DNA of 64,000 nucleotides from Actinomadura viridilutea (GTDB lineage: Bacteria > Actinomycetota > Actinomycetes > Streptosporangiales > Streptosporangiaceae), in the NCBI GenBank assembly GCA_003001795.1, contig PVNI01000012.1, forward strand, positions 62,001-126,000, read 5' to 3'. The notes below the pieces were generated by a model. It was not told the DNA's origin and ran no database searches. It was given only the letters and a program-made list of their open reading frames with translations. The position numbers were made by a program, and so were the translations under genes. This document shows positions 1-8,557 of the stretch, piece by piece. Each line of letters opens with the position of its first letter. Within the stretch, counting starts at the first letter, position 1.

Positions 1-2
1 TG

Positions 3-815
3 CACGGCATGAACGACGACGTCAACATGCGCCGGTACGGCGCGCTGCGCGCCGTCATGGTGATCACCTGGGCCACGTTCGGGCTGGGCTACCTGGCGAT
101 CATCGGGTTCCCGCTGCTGTCGGGCTGGTTCACCAAGGACGCGATCATCGAGGCCGCCTTCCACAAGGGCGGCACGTCCGGCGCGATCCTCGGCACCTGC
201 GCGGTCATCGGCGCCGGCATCACCGCGTACTACATGTCCCGCGTCATGTTCATGACGTTCTACGGCGACAAGCGGTGGGACGAGGACGCGCACCCGCACG
301 AGTCGCCGAAGGTGATGACCGTGCCGCTGATGCTGCTGGCGGTCGGCTCGCTGTTCGCGGGCGGCTTCCTCATCCTCGGCGGGTTCTCCGAGTTCCTCGG
401 CCCGGTCGTCGGCCACCCGCACGAGAGCGAGTTCCACTGGATCACCGCCCCGGGCGCCGCGACGTTCGTGCTGATGCTGATCGGCGTGGGCATCGCGTGG
501 CGGCAGTACGGGGCCCGCCCGGTGCCGCGCACCGCGCCCGCCGGGTCGTTCCTCACCGTCGCGGCCCGCAAGGACCTGTACGGCGACGCCATCAACGAGT
601 CGCTGCTGATGCGGCCCGGCCAGTGGCTGACCCGCCTGGCCGTCTGGTTCGACAACCGCGGCGTGGACGGCCTGGTGAACGGGCTGGCCGCGGGTATCGG
701 CGGCAGCTCCGGGCGCCTGCGGCGGGTGCAGACCGGCTTCGTCCGCTCCTATGCCCTGTCCATGTTCTTCGGTGCGGCCATCGTCGTGGCGGCGCTGCTG
801 GTGGTGAACGTCTGA
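3..815 (+). CDS. nuoL: NADH-quinone oxidoreductase subunit L (NuoL), C-terminal part, cut by window start
   Basis: The reading frame is open from the first bases, so the true start lies upstream and about 270 C-terminal residues are seen. NuoL is one of the antiporter-like proton-pumping membrane subunits of complex I. The segment reading SGWFTKDAIIEAAF near the beginning is the conserved NuoL loop with its Lys-Asp pair, and several hydrophobic helices follow, ending in a last helix just before the stop. The next gene (nuoM) starts inside the stop codon region (TGATG overlap) and nuoN follows, so this is the 3' end of a conventional nuo operon. A second, separate nuoL lies at 56316-58307 and is a different paralogue. 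Confidence 0.96.
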   Translation, partial: HGMNDDVNMRRYGALRAVMVITWATFGLGYLAIIGFPLLSGWFTKDAIIEAAFHKGGTSGAILGTCAVIGAGITAYYMSRVMFMTFYGDKRWDEDAHPHESPKVMTVPLMLLAVGSLFAGGFLILGGFSEFLGPVVGHPHESEFHWITAPGAATFVLMLIGVGIAWRQYGARPVPRTAPAGSFLTVAARKDLYGDAINESLLMRPGQWLTRLAVWFDNRGVDGLVNGLAAGIGGSSGRLRRVQTGFVRSYALSMFFGAAIVVAALLVVNV

Positions 816-2386
816 TGAAGGACTTTCCCTGGCTGTCCGTCCTGATCGCGCTCCCCGCGGTGGGCGCGCTGGTCGTCGGCGTGCTGCCGCGGGCCCGCGA
901 GGAGCTGGCCAAGCGGACCGCCCTCGGCGTGTCGCTGCTGGTCGCGGCGGTCACGCTGGTGATGGCGTCCCAGTTCGACACCGGCGGGCCGCGCTTCCAG
1001 TTCGACGAGACGTACTGGTGGATCCGCGCGTTCGGCGTGCACTGGGCGCTCGGCGTGGACGGCGTCGCGCTCACCCTGATCGGGCTGTCGGTCGTCCTCG
1101 TCCCGCTGGTGATCCTGGCGTCCTGGCACGAGGCGGACCGCTCCGGCGGCGTGGACACCGAGCCGCGCCGGTCGGTGAAGACGTACTTCGCGCTCCTGCT
1201 GGCGCTGGAAGCGATGATGATCGGCGTCTTCGCGGCGACCGACGTCTTCCTCTTCTACGTCTTCTTCGAGGCCATGCTGGTCCCGGTGTACTTCATCATC
1301 GGGTACTACGGCGGGGCGCAGCGGTCGTACGCGGCGGTCAAGTTCCTGCTGTACTCGCTGTTCGGCGGGCTGCTGATGCTGGTGGCCGTCATCTGGCTGT
1401 ACCCGCTGTCGAACCGGCCGGCGAGCGAGGGCGGCCTCGGGCACGGCACGTTCCTGTTCAGCGAGCTGACCCGGCTGCAGATCGACCCGACCACGGCCAA
1501 GTGGCTGTTCCTCGGCTTCTTCGTCGCGTTCGCGATCAAGGCGCCGATGGTGCCGGTGCACACCTGGCTGCCGGACGCGGCGGCGCAGTCCCCCGCCGGG
1601 GCGCTGGTGCTGATCGTCGGCGTGCTGGACAAGGTCGGCACGTACGGGATGCTGCGGTTCTGCCTGGAGCTGTTCCCCGGCGCCGCCAAGTGGGCCACCC
1701 CGGTCGTCATCGCGCTCGCGGTGCTCAGCGTCATCTACGGCGCGATCCTGGCGATCGGGCAGGTCGACCTCAAGCGGCTGGTCGCCTACACCTCGGTGTC
1801 GCACTTCGGGTTCATCGTGCTGGGCGTGTTCGCGATGACCTCGCAGGGGCAGTCCGGCGCCGCCCTCTACATGATCAACCACGGGTTCGCCACCGGCGCG
1901 CTGTTCCTGGTGGTCGGCTTCATGATCACGCGGCGGCGGTCGGTGCGGATCGACGCCTACGGCGGCGTGCAGAAGGTGGCGCCGCTGCTGGCGGGCAGCT
2001 TCCTGATCGCCGGGCTGGCCGGCCTGTCGCTGCCGGGCCTGGCGCCGTTCGTGTCGGAGTTCCTCGTGCTCACCGGCACGTTCACCCGCTACCGGGTGGC
2101 GGCGGTGCTGGCCGCGACCGGCGTCATCCTGGCGGCCATCTACATCCTGTGGATGTACCAGCGCACCATGGGCGGCCCGGCCAAGGAGGCCGTCACCGGC
2201 ATGAAGGACCTGTCGGTGCGGGAGCGGATCGTCATCGCCCCGATCATCGCGATCATCGTGGCGATGGGCTTCTTCCCGCAGCCGGTCCTCAACGTGATCA
2301 ACCCCTCGGTGCAGCACACGCTGGCCCGGGTCGAGAAGGCCGACCCGGCGCCCCAGATCGTCGCTGAGAACGGAGCGCGTCCGTGA
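815..2386 (+). CDS. nuoM: NADH-quinone oxidoreductase subunit M (NuoM)
   Basis: Antiporter-like proton-pumping membrane subunit of complex I, 523 residues, the usual length. It begins MKDFPWLSVLIALP, shows about 14 hydrophobic segments, and contains the family signature around FEAMLVPVYFIIGYYGG with its conserved helix-5 glutamate. The conserved motif KAPMVPVHTWLPDAAAQSP is also present. The ATG start overlaps the nuoL stop by one base and the 3' end overlaps the nuoN GTG start by four bases, which points to translational coupling. The alternative of calling a longer frame upstream was rejected because it would run inside nuoL. Confidence 0.97.
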   Translation: MKDFPWLSVLIALPAVGALVVGVLPRAREELAKRTALGVSLLVAAVTLVMASQFDTGGPRFQFDETYWWIRAFGVHWALGVDGVALTLIGLSVVLVPLVILASWHEADRSGGVDTEPRRSVKTYFALLLALEAMMIGVFAATDVFLFYVFFEAMLVPVYFIIGYYGGAQRSYAAVKFLLYSLFGGLLMLVAVIWLYPLSNRPASEGGLGHGTFLFSELTRLQIDPTTAKWLFLGFFVAFAIKAPMVPVHTWLPDAAAQSPAGALVLIVGVLDKVGTYGMLRFCLELFPGAAKWATPVVIALAVLSVIYGAILAIGQVDLKRLVAYTSVSHFGFIVLGVFAMTSQGQSGAALYMINHGFATGALFLVVGFMITRRRSVRIDAYGGVQKVAPLLAGSFLIAGLAGLSLPGLAPFVSEFLVLTGTFTRYRVAAVLAATGVILAAIYILWMYQRTMGGPAKEAVTGMKDLSVRERIVIAPIIAIIVAMGFFPQPVLNVINPSVQHTLARVEKADPAPQIVAENGARP

Positions 2387-3951
2387 GCACCTCGACTTCG
2401 GTGAGCGCCGTGCTGGCGCAGAGCGAGATCCCCGCGCCGCACATCGAGTACGGGCAGATCGCGCCGATCCTGGTGGTGTTCGGCGCGGCCGTGGTCGGCG
2501 TGCTGGTGGAGGCGTTCGTCGGGCGCCGCCGGCGGTACCTGGTGCAGCTGCCGCTCACGGCCGTCGGCCTGGCCGCGGCGCTGCTCGGCACGATCGTGCT
2601 CGCCTTCGACAAGCCGTTCCACGTCGCCGCCGAGGGCGCGCTGGGCGTGGACGGCCCCACGCTGTTCGTGCAGGGCACCGTGCTGGTGCTGGCGCTGGTC
2701 AGCCTGCTGCTGATCGCCGAGCGCCAGCAGGGTCACTTCGCCGCGCAGGCCGCGGCGCTGCCCGGCAGCGAGGCCGAGCAGGAGACCGCGGCGGCGGGCA
2801 CCGTGCAGACCGAGGTGTTCCCGCTGATGCTGTTCGCGGTCGGCGGCATGATCACCTTCCCGGCGGCCAACGACCTGCTGACCATGTTCGTGGCGCTGGA
2901 GATCCTGTCGCTGCCGCTGTACCTGCTGTGCGGGCTGGCGCGGCGGCGGCGCCTGCTGTCGCAGGAGGCCGCCGTCAAGTACTTCCTGCTGGGCGCGTTC
3001 TCCTCGGCGTTCTTCCTGTACGGGGTGGCGCTGCTGTACGGCTACGCCGGCTCGGTGCGGCTGTCGGCCATCGCCGACCAGCTCAGCCGCAACGCGGGAC
3101 AGGAGACGCTGCTGCTGGCCGGGACCGCGCTGCTGTCGGTGGGCCTGCTGTTCAAGCTCGGCGCGGTGCCGTTCCACATGTGGAAGCCGGACGTCTACCA
3201 GGGCGCCCCGACCCCGATCACCGCGCTCATGGCGTCCTGCACGACGGTGTCGGCGTTCGGCGCGATCCTGCGGGTGTACTACGTCGCGTTCGAGAACCTG
3301 CGGTGGGACTGGCGGCCCGCGATGTGGGGTGTGGCGATTCTCACGATGGTCGTGGGCGCGGTCATCGCCGTCACCCAGACCGACGTGAAGCGGATGCTGG
3401 CCTACTCCTCGATCGCGCACGCGGGCTTCCTGCTCACCGGCGTGGTCGCCACGTCCCGGGACGGCCTGTCCGGCTCGCTGTTCTACCTGGCCGCCTACGG
3501 CTTCACCGTGATCGGCGCGTTCGCGGTGGTCGCGATGGTGCGCGACACCGGCGGCGAGGCCGCGCACCTGTCGCGCTGGGCCGGGCTCGGCCGCCGCTCC
3601 CCGGTGGTGGCCGGCACGTTCGCCTTCTTCCTGCTGGCCATGGCGGGCATCCCGCTGACCAGCGGGTTCACCGGCAAGTTCGCGGTGTTCAGCGCGGCGG
3701 TGCAGGGCGGCGCCACCCCGCTGGTCGTGGTCGGCGTCATCGCCTCGGCGATCGCGGCGTTCTTCTACGTCCGCGTCATCGTGGTGATGTTCTTCTCCGA
3801 GCCGGAGGCCGACGGCCCGTCGGTGGTGGCCGGACCGGCCACCGCGGCGGCCGTGGCGCTCGGTCTGACGGCTACTGTTGTACTCGGCGTGCTGCCCCAG
3901 CCCGTGCTGGACCTCGCGGGGCACGCCGCGTCGCAGATGTTCGTCCGCTAG
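2383..3951 (+). CDS. nuoN: NADH-quinone oxidoreductase subunit N (NuoN)
   Basis: Third antiporter-like subunit of complex I, 522 residues with about 14 hydrophobic segments. Seen motifs include the region VPFHMWKPDVYQGAPTP, typical of NuoN, and TDVKRMLAYSSIAHAGF around the conserved mid-membrane lysine. The GTG start overlaps the nuoM stop (GTGA), so the two are co-translated. It is the last nuo gene of this operon; a polyprenyl diphosphate synthase begins 13 bases after its stop, suggesting that quinone-side-chain synthesis is co-transcribed. A paralogue lies at 59958-61451. Confidence 0.97.
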   Translation: MSTSTSVSAVLAQSEIPAPHIEYGQIAPILVVFGAAVVGVLVEAFVGRRRRYLVQLPLTAVGLAAALLGTIVLAFDKPFHVAAEGALGVDGPTLFVQGTVLVLALVSLLLIAERQQGHFAAQAAALPGSEAEQETAAAGTVQTEVFPLMLFAVGGMITFPAANDLLTMFVALEILSLPLYLLCGLARRRRLLSQEAAVKYFLLGAFSSAFFLYGVALLYGYAGSVRLSAIADQLSRNAGQETLLLAGTALLSVGLLFKLGAVPFHMWKPDVYQGAPTPITALMASCTTVSAFGAILRVYYVAFENLRWDWRPAMWGVAILTMVVGAVIAVTQTDVKRMLAYSSIAHAGFLLTGVVATSRDGLSGSLFYLAAYGFTVIGAFAVVAMVRDTGGEAAHLSRWAGLGRRSPVVAGTFAFFLLAMAGIPLTSGFTGKFAVFSAAVQGGATPLVVVGVIASAIAAFFYVRVIVVMFFSEPEADGPSVVAGPATAAAVALGLTATVVLGVLPQPVLDLAGHAASQMFVR

Positions 3952-3964
3952 ACCGGGGGTCCTG

Positions 3965-4966
3965 GTGAGTAGTGCCGTTGCGTTCGACCTGACCGTCGAT
4001 GATGGTCTCGCGGCGGACATACGGGAACGGCTCGCCGCGGTCGAGGACCTGCTCCGCGCCTCGGTGCGCAGCGAGGTCCCGCTGCTCACCGAGGCGTCCC
4101 GGCACCTGGTGGAGGCGGGCGGCAAGCGGTTCCGCCCGATGCTGGTGCTGCTCGCCTCCCACTTCGGCGACCCGAAGGCGCCCGGCGTGATCCCGGCCGC
4201 GGTGGTCGTCGAGCTGACCCATCTGGCCACGCTGTACCACGACGACGTGATGGACGAGGCGACGGTGCGCCGGGGGGAGCAGTCGGCCAACTCCCGGTGG
4301 AGCAACACCGTCGCCATCCTCACCGGCGACTACCTGTTCGCCCGCGCGTCCGACCTGCTGGCCGACCTCGGCCCGGAGGCGGTGCGGATCCAGGCCCGCT
4401 CGTTCGCCCGCCTGGTGCGCGGGCAGATCCAGGAGACGGTCGGCCCGGCCGAGGGCGCCGACCCGCTCAAGCACTACCTGCAGGTGGTGGCCGACAAGAC
4501 CGCGTCGCTGATCGCCACGTCCGGTCGGCTCGGCGCCATGCTGGCCGGCGCCCCGTCCGACGTGGTCGAGACGATCACCTCCGCGTGCGAGAAGATCGGT
4601 GTGGCGTTCCAGCTGTCGGACGACATCCTGGACGTCGCGTCGGAGACCGAGCAGTCCGGCAAGACCCCCGGCACGGACCTGCGCGAGGGCATCCGCACCC
4701 TGCCCATCCACCACGTGGAGTCCGGCATCGGCTCCGGGCCGGACGACGCCCGGCTGCGCGACCTGCTCACCCAGGACCTGACCGACGACGCGCTGCACTC
4801 GGAGGCGCTGAGCCTGCTGCGCGCCCACCCGGCCATGGACCGCGCCCGCGCCGACCTGCGCGACTGGGCCGAGGACGCGCGCGCCGAGCTGCTCACCCTC
4901 CCCGACATCCCCGCCCGCGCGGCCCTGACGGGCCTGTGCGACTACGTGGTGTCCCGCACGGGCTGA
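3965..4966 (+). CDS. Long-chain (all-E) polyprenyl diphosphate synthase
   Basis: Condenses isopentenyl diphosphate onto an allylic primer to make a long prenyl chain, most likely the menaquinone side chain. The 333-residue protein has the first aspartate-rich motif DDVMD (residues 93-97) and the second DDILD (about 219-223), both DDxxD. The residue five before the first motif is Ala and the context is THLATLYHDDVMD; a small residue there is known to allow long products, arguing against a GGPP or FPP synthase. The start is the GTG at 3965 after a GGGGG ribosome-binding site. It sits 13 bases after nuoN, fitting a role in respiratory quinone supply. Whether it also feeds the terpenoid operon at 13.5-17.6 kb is unknown, but its long-chain signature argues against that. 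Confidence 0.93.
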   Translation: MSSAVAFDLTVDDGLAADIRERLAAVEDLLRASVRSEVPLLTEASRHLVEAGGKRFRPMLVLLASHFGDPKAPGVIPAAVVVELTHLATLYHDDVMDEATVRRGEQSANSRWSNTVAILTGDYLFARASDLLADLGPEAVRIQARSFARLVRGQIQETVGPAEGADPLKHYLQVVADKTASLIATSGRLGAMLAGAPSDVVETITSACEKIGVAFQLSDDILDVASETEQSGKTPGTDLREGIRTLPIHHVESGIGSGPDDARLRDLLTQDLTDDALHSEALSLLRAHPAMDRARADLRDWAEDARAELLTLPDIPARAALTGLCDYVVSRTG

Positions 4967-4989
4967 CGTCGCCTCCGGCATCGGCATCC

Positions 4990-5012
4990 GCGGTCCGGGA
5001 CCCCCGGGCCGC
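4990..5012. terminator. Bidirectional hairpin terminator between convergent genes
   Basis: GCGGTCCGGG and CCCGGGCCGC form a 10-bp stem (one G-T wobble) with a 3-nt loop. It lies between the stops of the convergent prenyl synthase and AAC(2') genes, so it can serve both. It has no long T-run, as is usual in high-GC actinomycetes. Confidence 0.6.
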
Positions 5013-5025
5013 GCTCGTTCGTGCG

Positions 5026-5565
5026 CTACCAGACGTCGCCGTCGCGCCAGTCGCAGGTGAGCGCGCCGGTCACGTCCACCGGTGCGGTCAGGGGGAGCAC
5101 GAAGATGCCGCCGTCCTCGTCCTCGGTCCGTATGACGCCCTGGGGGGTGAGCGCGTAGGACGTGCCCTGCCACCGCGTCCAGCCGAGCGCCGTGTAGAAC
5201 TCGGCGGCCTCGTCGGCGGCGGACAGGGCGCCCGGTTCGTACGCCCCTTTCAGCACGCGTTCGAGGGCGGCCATGAGGGCGGCGCCGTGGCCCTCGCGTC
5301 GCCGGTCGCGGCGGACTCCCACGGCTTCGATGTAGCCGGTGCGCAGCGCGCGGCCGCCGTGCAGCAGGCGCCGCTGGACGACCGAGGCGTGCCCGATCAG
5401 TTCGTCCCCGTCCCAGGCCGGCGCGTGGACGCCGCCCAGCGCGTGCTCCCAGTCCGTGTCGGACAGGTCCCCTTCGAAGACGTCGACGAGCAGCGCCCGT
5501 GCCGAGGCGAGCGTCGCGCCGTCCAGGTCCGCGGTGTGGGCGGTGCGGATCTCCACCGCGCTCAT
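5026..5565 (-). CDS. aac(2'): AAC(2')-I family aminoglycoside 2'-N-acetyltransferase (GNAT fold)
   Basis: The 179-residue protein matches the chromosomal AAC(2') family of actinobacteria along its whole length. The stretches TDWEHALGGVHA, VVQRRLL, ALRTGYIEAVGV, the GNAT acetyl-CoA loop RRDRRREGHGAAL and the C-terminal CDWRDGDVW are all features I recognise from mycobacterial AAC(2')-Ic. Such enzymes acetylate the 2'-amino group of aminoglycosides using acetyl-CoA in the cytoplasm, though their housekeeping substrate is unclear. The start ATG gives MSAVEIRTAHTADL. It is monocistronic, convergent with the prenyl synthase. Actual resistance activity cannot be inferred from sequence; a related GNAT of other specificity is the alternative. 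Confidence 0.88.
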   Translation of the reverse strand: MSAVEIRTAHTADLDGATLASARALLVDVFEGDLSDTDWEHALGGVHAPAWDGDELIGHASVVQRRLLHGGRALRTGYIEAVGVRRDRRREGHGAALMAALERVLKGAYEPGALSAADEAAEFYTALGWTRWQGTSYALTPQGVIRTEDEDGGIFVLPLTAPVDVTGALTCDWRDGDVW

Positions 5566-5631
5566 GTGATCATTCTGCCCGCCGGCCTTCGGTGACCGCT
5601 CGGGGGCGACGTGCCGGACGGCCGCCCTCGG

Positions 5632-6267
5632 TCACGGCGGGTCGGGCGTGGGGATCTCGATGCGCGGTGGCTCGATGCGCGGCGGCTCGATGCGCGGCGG
5701 CTCGATGCGGGGCGGTGTGATGCGCGGAGCCAGGGAGGCCGGCGGCGGTCCGATCCCTCCGGAGGCCAGCCGGAGCACGACCCCGTCGCGGCCGGCGGCC
5801 GTCACCCGCATCGCCAGCACGCCCTTCTGCCGCTCCAGGGGCGGCGGGGAGCCGCCGGCGACGCACGCGCTGCTCTGGCCGTTCTCGTAGAAGCGCAGCG
5901 TGCAGCCGGGTTCGAGGGTCCCGGTGCCGCCGCCTCCGCCGTCCGCGGTCGCGGTGAAGCTGAGGCCGGTGGGCGCGACCTTGACCACCGACAGCTTCCT
6001 GAGGCCGCCGTGGCCGCCCACGTCGATCTCGACGGGCCCGGTCACCAGGATCTCGCAGTTGCCGTCGGCGCACGCCGCGATCCGCGTTCCGTCGGCCGCG
6101 GACGTCGTCGGGACGGCGGCGGCCGACGGCGCGCGGGCGTCCGGCGGGGACTCGTCGGAGTCCGAGCAGCCGGCCGCGGCGAGCACGGCGACCGCCGCGC
6201 AGGCGGCGGCGCGGGCGCGTCCGGGGACGGACGGCGAGGGCCGGCGGCCCGATGTTCGCGTGGGCAT
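5632..6267 (-). CDS. Putative lipoprotein with C-terminal PPRIE repeats
   Basis: 211 residues, function unknown. The start at 6267 (MPTRTSGRRP) is chosen because GGAGAG lies just upstream on the minus strand and because it places a twin-arginine-rich n-region before a hydrophobic stretch ending in a lipobox LAAAGC, followed by an acidic/Ser-rich linker. The mature domain has three further Cys (AACADGNCE and SACVAG) and beta-rich segments. The C-terminus is a run of PPRIE pentapeptides encoded by a 15-bp tandem repeat. Likely anchored outside the membrane. A longer upstream start would put about 70 arginine-rich residues before the signal peptide and is unlikely. Confidence 0.75.
   Translation of the reverse strand: MPTRTSGRRPSPSVPGRARAAACAAVAVLAAAGCSDSDESPPDARAPSAAAVPTTSAADGTRIAACADGNCEILVTGPVEIDVGGHGGLRKLSVVKVAPTGLSFTATADGGGGGTGTLEPGCTLRFYENGQSSACVAGGSPPPLERQKGVLAMRVTAAGRDGVVLRLASGGIGPPPASLAPRITPPRIEPPRIEPPRIEPPRIEIPTPDPP
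5656..5715 (-). repeat. 15-bp tandem repeat, 4 copies, encoding PPRIE
   Basis: Four consecutive 15-bp units of the form CTCGATGCGCGGCGG (plus-strand sense) with one- or two-base differences. They encode the repeated pentapeptide at the C-terminus of the lipoprotein. A whole number of codons per unit means copy number can change without frameshift. Confidence 0.9.
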
Positions 6268-6445
6268 GGGGTTCGCGCTCTCCTCTCCGTGCCGGACGGA
6301 ACGCCCGGCCATGGGCTCTGCGGGGCCCGCCGCCCGTGGACGGTGTGCTCCGCCGCGACGTTTCCACCGCGTTCCACGCGCGATGTCCTCGCCGCGACGC
6401 CGGACCCGCCGACGTTCCTGCCCCTGGATCGGCGAGGCGACACCG

Positions 6446-6477
6446 TTGATCGCCGCGTCATTTGATCGCCGCGTCAT
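6446..6477. repeat. 16-bp direct repeat in the 6268-6665 divergent intergenic region
   Basis: Two adjacent identical copies of TTGATCGCCGCGTCAT lie in the 398-base gap between the divergent lipoprotein gene and the HTH/ricin-like gene. The spacing (16 bp) is compatible with tandem binding of a regulator, possibly the HTH protein encoded at 6666, but this is inference. The rest of the gap has no gene I can support; it becomes AT-richer towards 6600-6650 (CATAAT at 6611 resembles a -10 box). Confidence 0.5.
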
Positions 6478-6665
6478 TGTCGATGACGCTCGTTCGGACG
6501 GTTCGGTTCGCGGTTGTCCGGTTATGGCCGGTGGGTGAGAAATGGCGCACGCGATGCGGCGTGCGGCGACGGTTCGGAGATAATGGCACCGTTCGGTCGA
6601 TTCCTGTGATCATAATTCGACCGCCGGGGGATATCGGGGGAAATGATTTCTTTGGGGGAGCGACG

Positions 6666-7625
6666 GTGACCCATGCACCGCCGTCTCCGCGGCATGCCCG
6701 AAGTGTCGCGGAATATGTCGCTTTTGCCTGCCGGCTGAAAGCCTGGTCCGGTCTTTCGTACCGGGAACTGGCCCGGCGCGCGGCGCGGAACGGGGACCAT
6801 CTCGCGCCGAGCACGCTGGCGACCGCGCTGGGCCGAGAGTCGCTGCCGTCGGAGGCGCTCATGGCGGCGTTCGTCCGGGCCTGCGGCTGCGACCAGGAGA
6901 CGGTCGACGAGTGGATCGGGGCCCGGCGGCGGATCGCGATGGCCGCCGTCGGCGGACCCGCTCCGGCGCCGCCCGAGGAGACCGCCCGGTCCGCGGCGCG
7001 GGGAGCGGCCGAGGCGGCAGACCCTGTGCGCGCGTCCCGACACGGGCGGATCTCCCCGCGCACCCGGATACTGGCGGTGGCCGCCGTCATCGTGGCCGGC
7101 GCCGCGGGCAGCGTTCCCGAGGTGCAGGCGCGGACCGGTCAGCGGCCCGAGCGGGCCGTGACGGCCGCCGCGGCGACCTTCGACGCCGACACCGGGCCGC
7201 TCACTCCGGGCTGGTACCGGGTCCACGTCGGGAACGGCCGGTGCCTGAGCGTGCGCGAGGACGGCCCGCGCCGAGTGGTCACGCGCGAGAAATGCGCGGC
7301 CGTCGCGCGGCAGCGTTTCCATTTCACGCACGCGGGCAGATATTTTCACATCCGCGCGACCGGATCGGAATGCCTGGCGTTGGAGCCGGACGCCCCGGCG
7401 AATCCGCTGCGCCTGCGCGCCTGTTCGACGTCCGATCCCGATCAATGGCTGCTGATCGACGCCGTTTCCAGGACGCGGCGGTCCTGGCTGCCGACCCGGC
7501 TGACGCTGCGCGCGACCGGCGGGCCGGGCTGCTGCGCGTCCACCGGTTCCCCGCCGCCGCGCGGCCGCGCGCGGACGGCCGCGCACCGCGCCGACCTCAG
7601 CTTCTATCTGACCGCGGAGGAGTGA
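6666..7625 (+). CDS. HTH-type membrane protein with ricin-like lectin domain
   Basis: 319 residues from the GTG at 6666, preceded by GGGGGAG. Residues about 15-95 form an XRE-like helix-turn-helix region of the type common at the N-terminus of actinomycete membrane regulators (motif LSYRELARRAARNGDHLAPSTL). A Pro/Ala linker follows, then one transmembrane helix (about residues 140-160, ILAVAAVIVAGAAG). The outside part has the ricin-B-like pattern GWYRVHVGNGRCLSV, then ECLALEPDAPANPLRLRAC and DPDQWLLI. This topology suggests cytoplasmic DNA binding coupled to an external carbohydrate-binding sensor; ligand unknown. It ends three bases before the next GTG gene, so the two are probably one operon. 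Confidence 0.72.
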   Translation: MTHAPPSPRHARSVAEYVAFACRLKAWSGLSYRELARRAARNGDHLAPSTLATALGRESLPSEALMAAFVRACGCDQETVDEWIGARRRIAMAAVGGPAPAPPEETARSAARGAAEAADPVRASRHGRISPRTRILAVAAVIVAGAAGSVPEVQARTGQRPERAVTAAAATFDADTGPLTPGWYRVHVGNGRCLSVREDGPRRVVTREKCAAVARQRFHFTHAGRYFHIRATGSECLALEPDAPANPLRLRACSTSDPDQWLLIDAVSRTRRSWLPTRLTLRATGGPGCCASTGSPPPRGRARTAAHRADLSFYLTAEE

Positions 7626-7628
7626 CAG

Positions 7629-8423
7629 GTGGACGGAATCGCGGGACGGCTGCGTCCCGTCACGGACGTGTCCCCGGCGGCCTGGCTGGAAGAAGAGGTG
7701 GCGGAGACCCGTCCCCTGGTGGGGGCGCTGCTGCCGAGCCGGTTCGCGGCGTGCGCGCGCGTGCTGCACCCGGCCGAGTCCCCGGAGGGCGAGCCCGTCC
7801 GCTGGCGGGAGGTCGCCGACTGGGCCGGAGGCGTCGTGCACCCGCGCGTGCAGTTCACGGCGCTGGCGTCCCTGCGGCGCGGCACCCGCGACGACCCCGC
7901 CCCCTGGGACGAGCCGCCCGTCCGAGGCGACCTGCCGGCGCCGCTGCTGAGCGCTCTGTGCGAGGTGCTGGCCCGGCACACCTCCCAGGCGCACGACTGC
8001 CTGTTCTGCCTCTGGGAGGGCTGGGGGTGGATCCAGGGGCCGCCCGCCGCCGCCGTGCTGCAGGCGGGCAAGGGGGCGGCGCCCGGCGACCCGCCGGAGC
8101 CCGCCGGGTTCCCGCGCGAGGTGCTCGACGGCCCGCGCGTCCGCCTGCCGTTCCGCGACTACCTCCTGCTGCGCGGGCCCCTGGAGGACGCGACGCGGAT
8201 CGGCGACCGCGGCCCCGGCTGGTTCTTCCCCCAGTCGCCGAACCTGTTCTGGCCGGCCGACCGCGCCTGGTGCGTCGCGACGGACATCGACCTGGACTCC
8301 ACCTACGTCGCCGGCTCGGCGGCGCTGATCGCCGAGCTGCTGGACGATCCGCGCCTGGAGACCGTCCGCGCCGACTTCCACGACCCGATCGGCGAGACCG
8401 GCGACGACGTCAACGCGCGCTGA
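7629..8423 (+). CDS. Conserved hypothetical protein (soluble, Trp-rich)
   Basis: 264 residues from GTG at 7629, three bases after the upstream regulator. I recognise no named domain. Visible features are a CLFCLWEGWGW segment with a CxxC pair, a motif around FRDYLLLRGPL, and a C-terminal half with GWFFPQSPNLFWPADRAWCVATDIDLDSTYV, which resembles uncharacterised actinobacterial proteins. No signal peptide or membrane segment is seen. The tight spacing suggests it is made together with the HTH/ricin-like protein. Its stop codon lies inside the first unit of a 17-bp tandem repeat. Confidence 0.7.
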   Translation: MDGIAGRLRPVTDVSPAAWLEEEVAETRPLVGALLPSRFAACARVLHPAESPEGEPVRWREVADWAGGVVHPRVQFTALASLRRGTRDDPAPWDEPPVRGDLPAPLLSALCEVLARHTSQAHDCLFCLWEGWGWIQGPPAAAVLQAGKGAAPGDPPEPAGFPREVLDGPRVRLPFRDYLLLRGPLEDATRIGDRGPGWFFPQSPNLFWPADRAWCVATDIDLDSTYVAGSAALIAELLDDPRLETVRADFHDPIGETGDDVNAR

Positions 8424-8493
8424 ACGTCGACACGGGCTGAACGTCGACACGGGCTGAACGTCGACACGGGCTGAACGTCGACACGGGCTGAAC
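8421..8493 (+). repeat. 17-bp tandem repeat, 4 exact copies plus 5 bases
   Basis: The unit TGAACGTCGACACGGGC occurs at 8421, 8438, 8455 and 8472 without a mismatch, followed by TGAAC. The first TGA is the stop codon of the preceding gene, so the repeat duplicates the stop codon and the bases after it. Each unit contains the palindrome GTCGAC. A hairpin terminator follows immediately. Confidence 0.95.
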
Positions 8494-8499
8494 CGCGGG

Positions 8500-8541
8500 G
8501 CGTCCGCCGCGCCCGGGGAGGAGGGAAAGCGCGGCGGACGC
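8500..8541. terminator. Bidirectional hairpin terminator
   Basis: GCGTCCGCCGCGC (8500-8512) pairs perfectly with GCGCGGCGGACGC (8529-8541), a 13-bp stem with a 16-nt purine-rich loop. It lies between convergent genes ending at 8423 and 8558. Confidence 0.75.
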
Positions 8542-8557
8542 GCGGTCGGCGATCCGG

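Noticed and set aside
1018..2367. Long open frames on both strands inside nuo, kor and other genes
   Set aside because: They are mirror frames of real genes produced by GC-rich third positions; their translations are Arg/Pro/Gly-rich with no domain.
8421..8493. CRISPR-like array
   Set aside because: The 17-bp units are contiguous with no spacers; it is a simple tandem repeat. No other CRISPR-like pattern or cas gene was seen.
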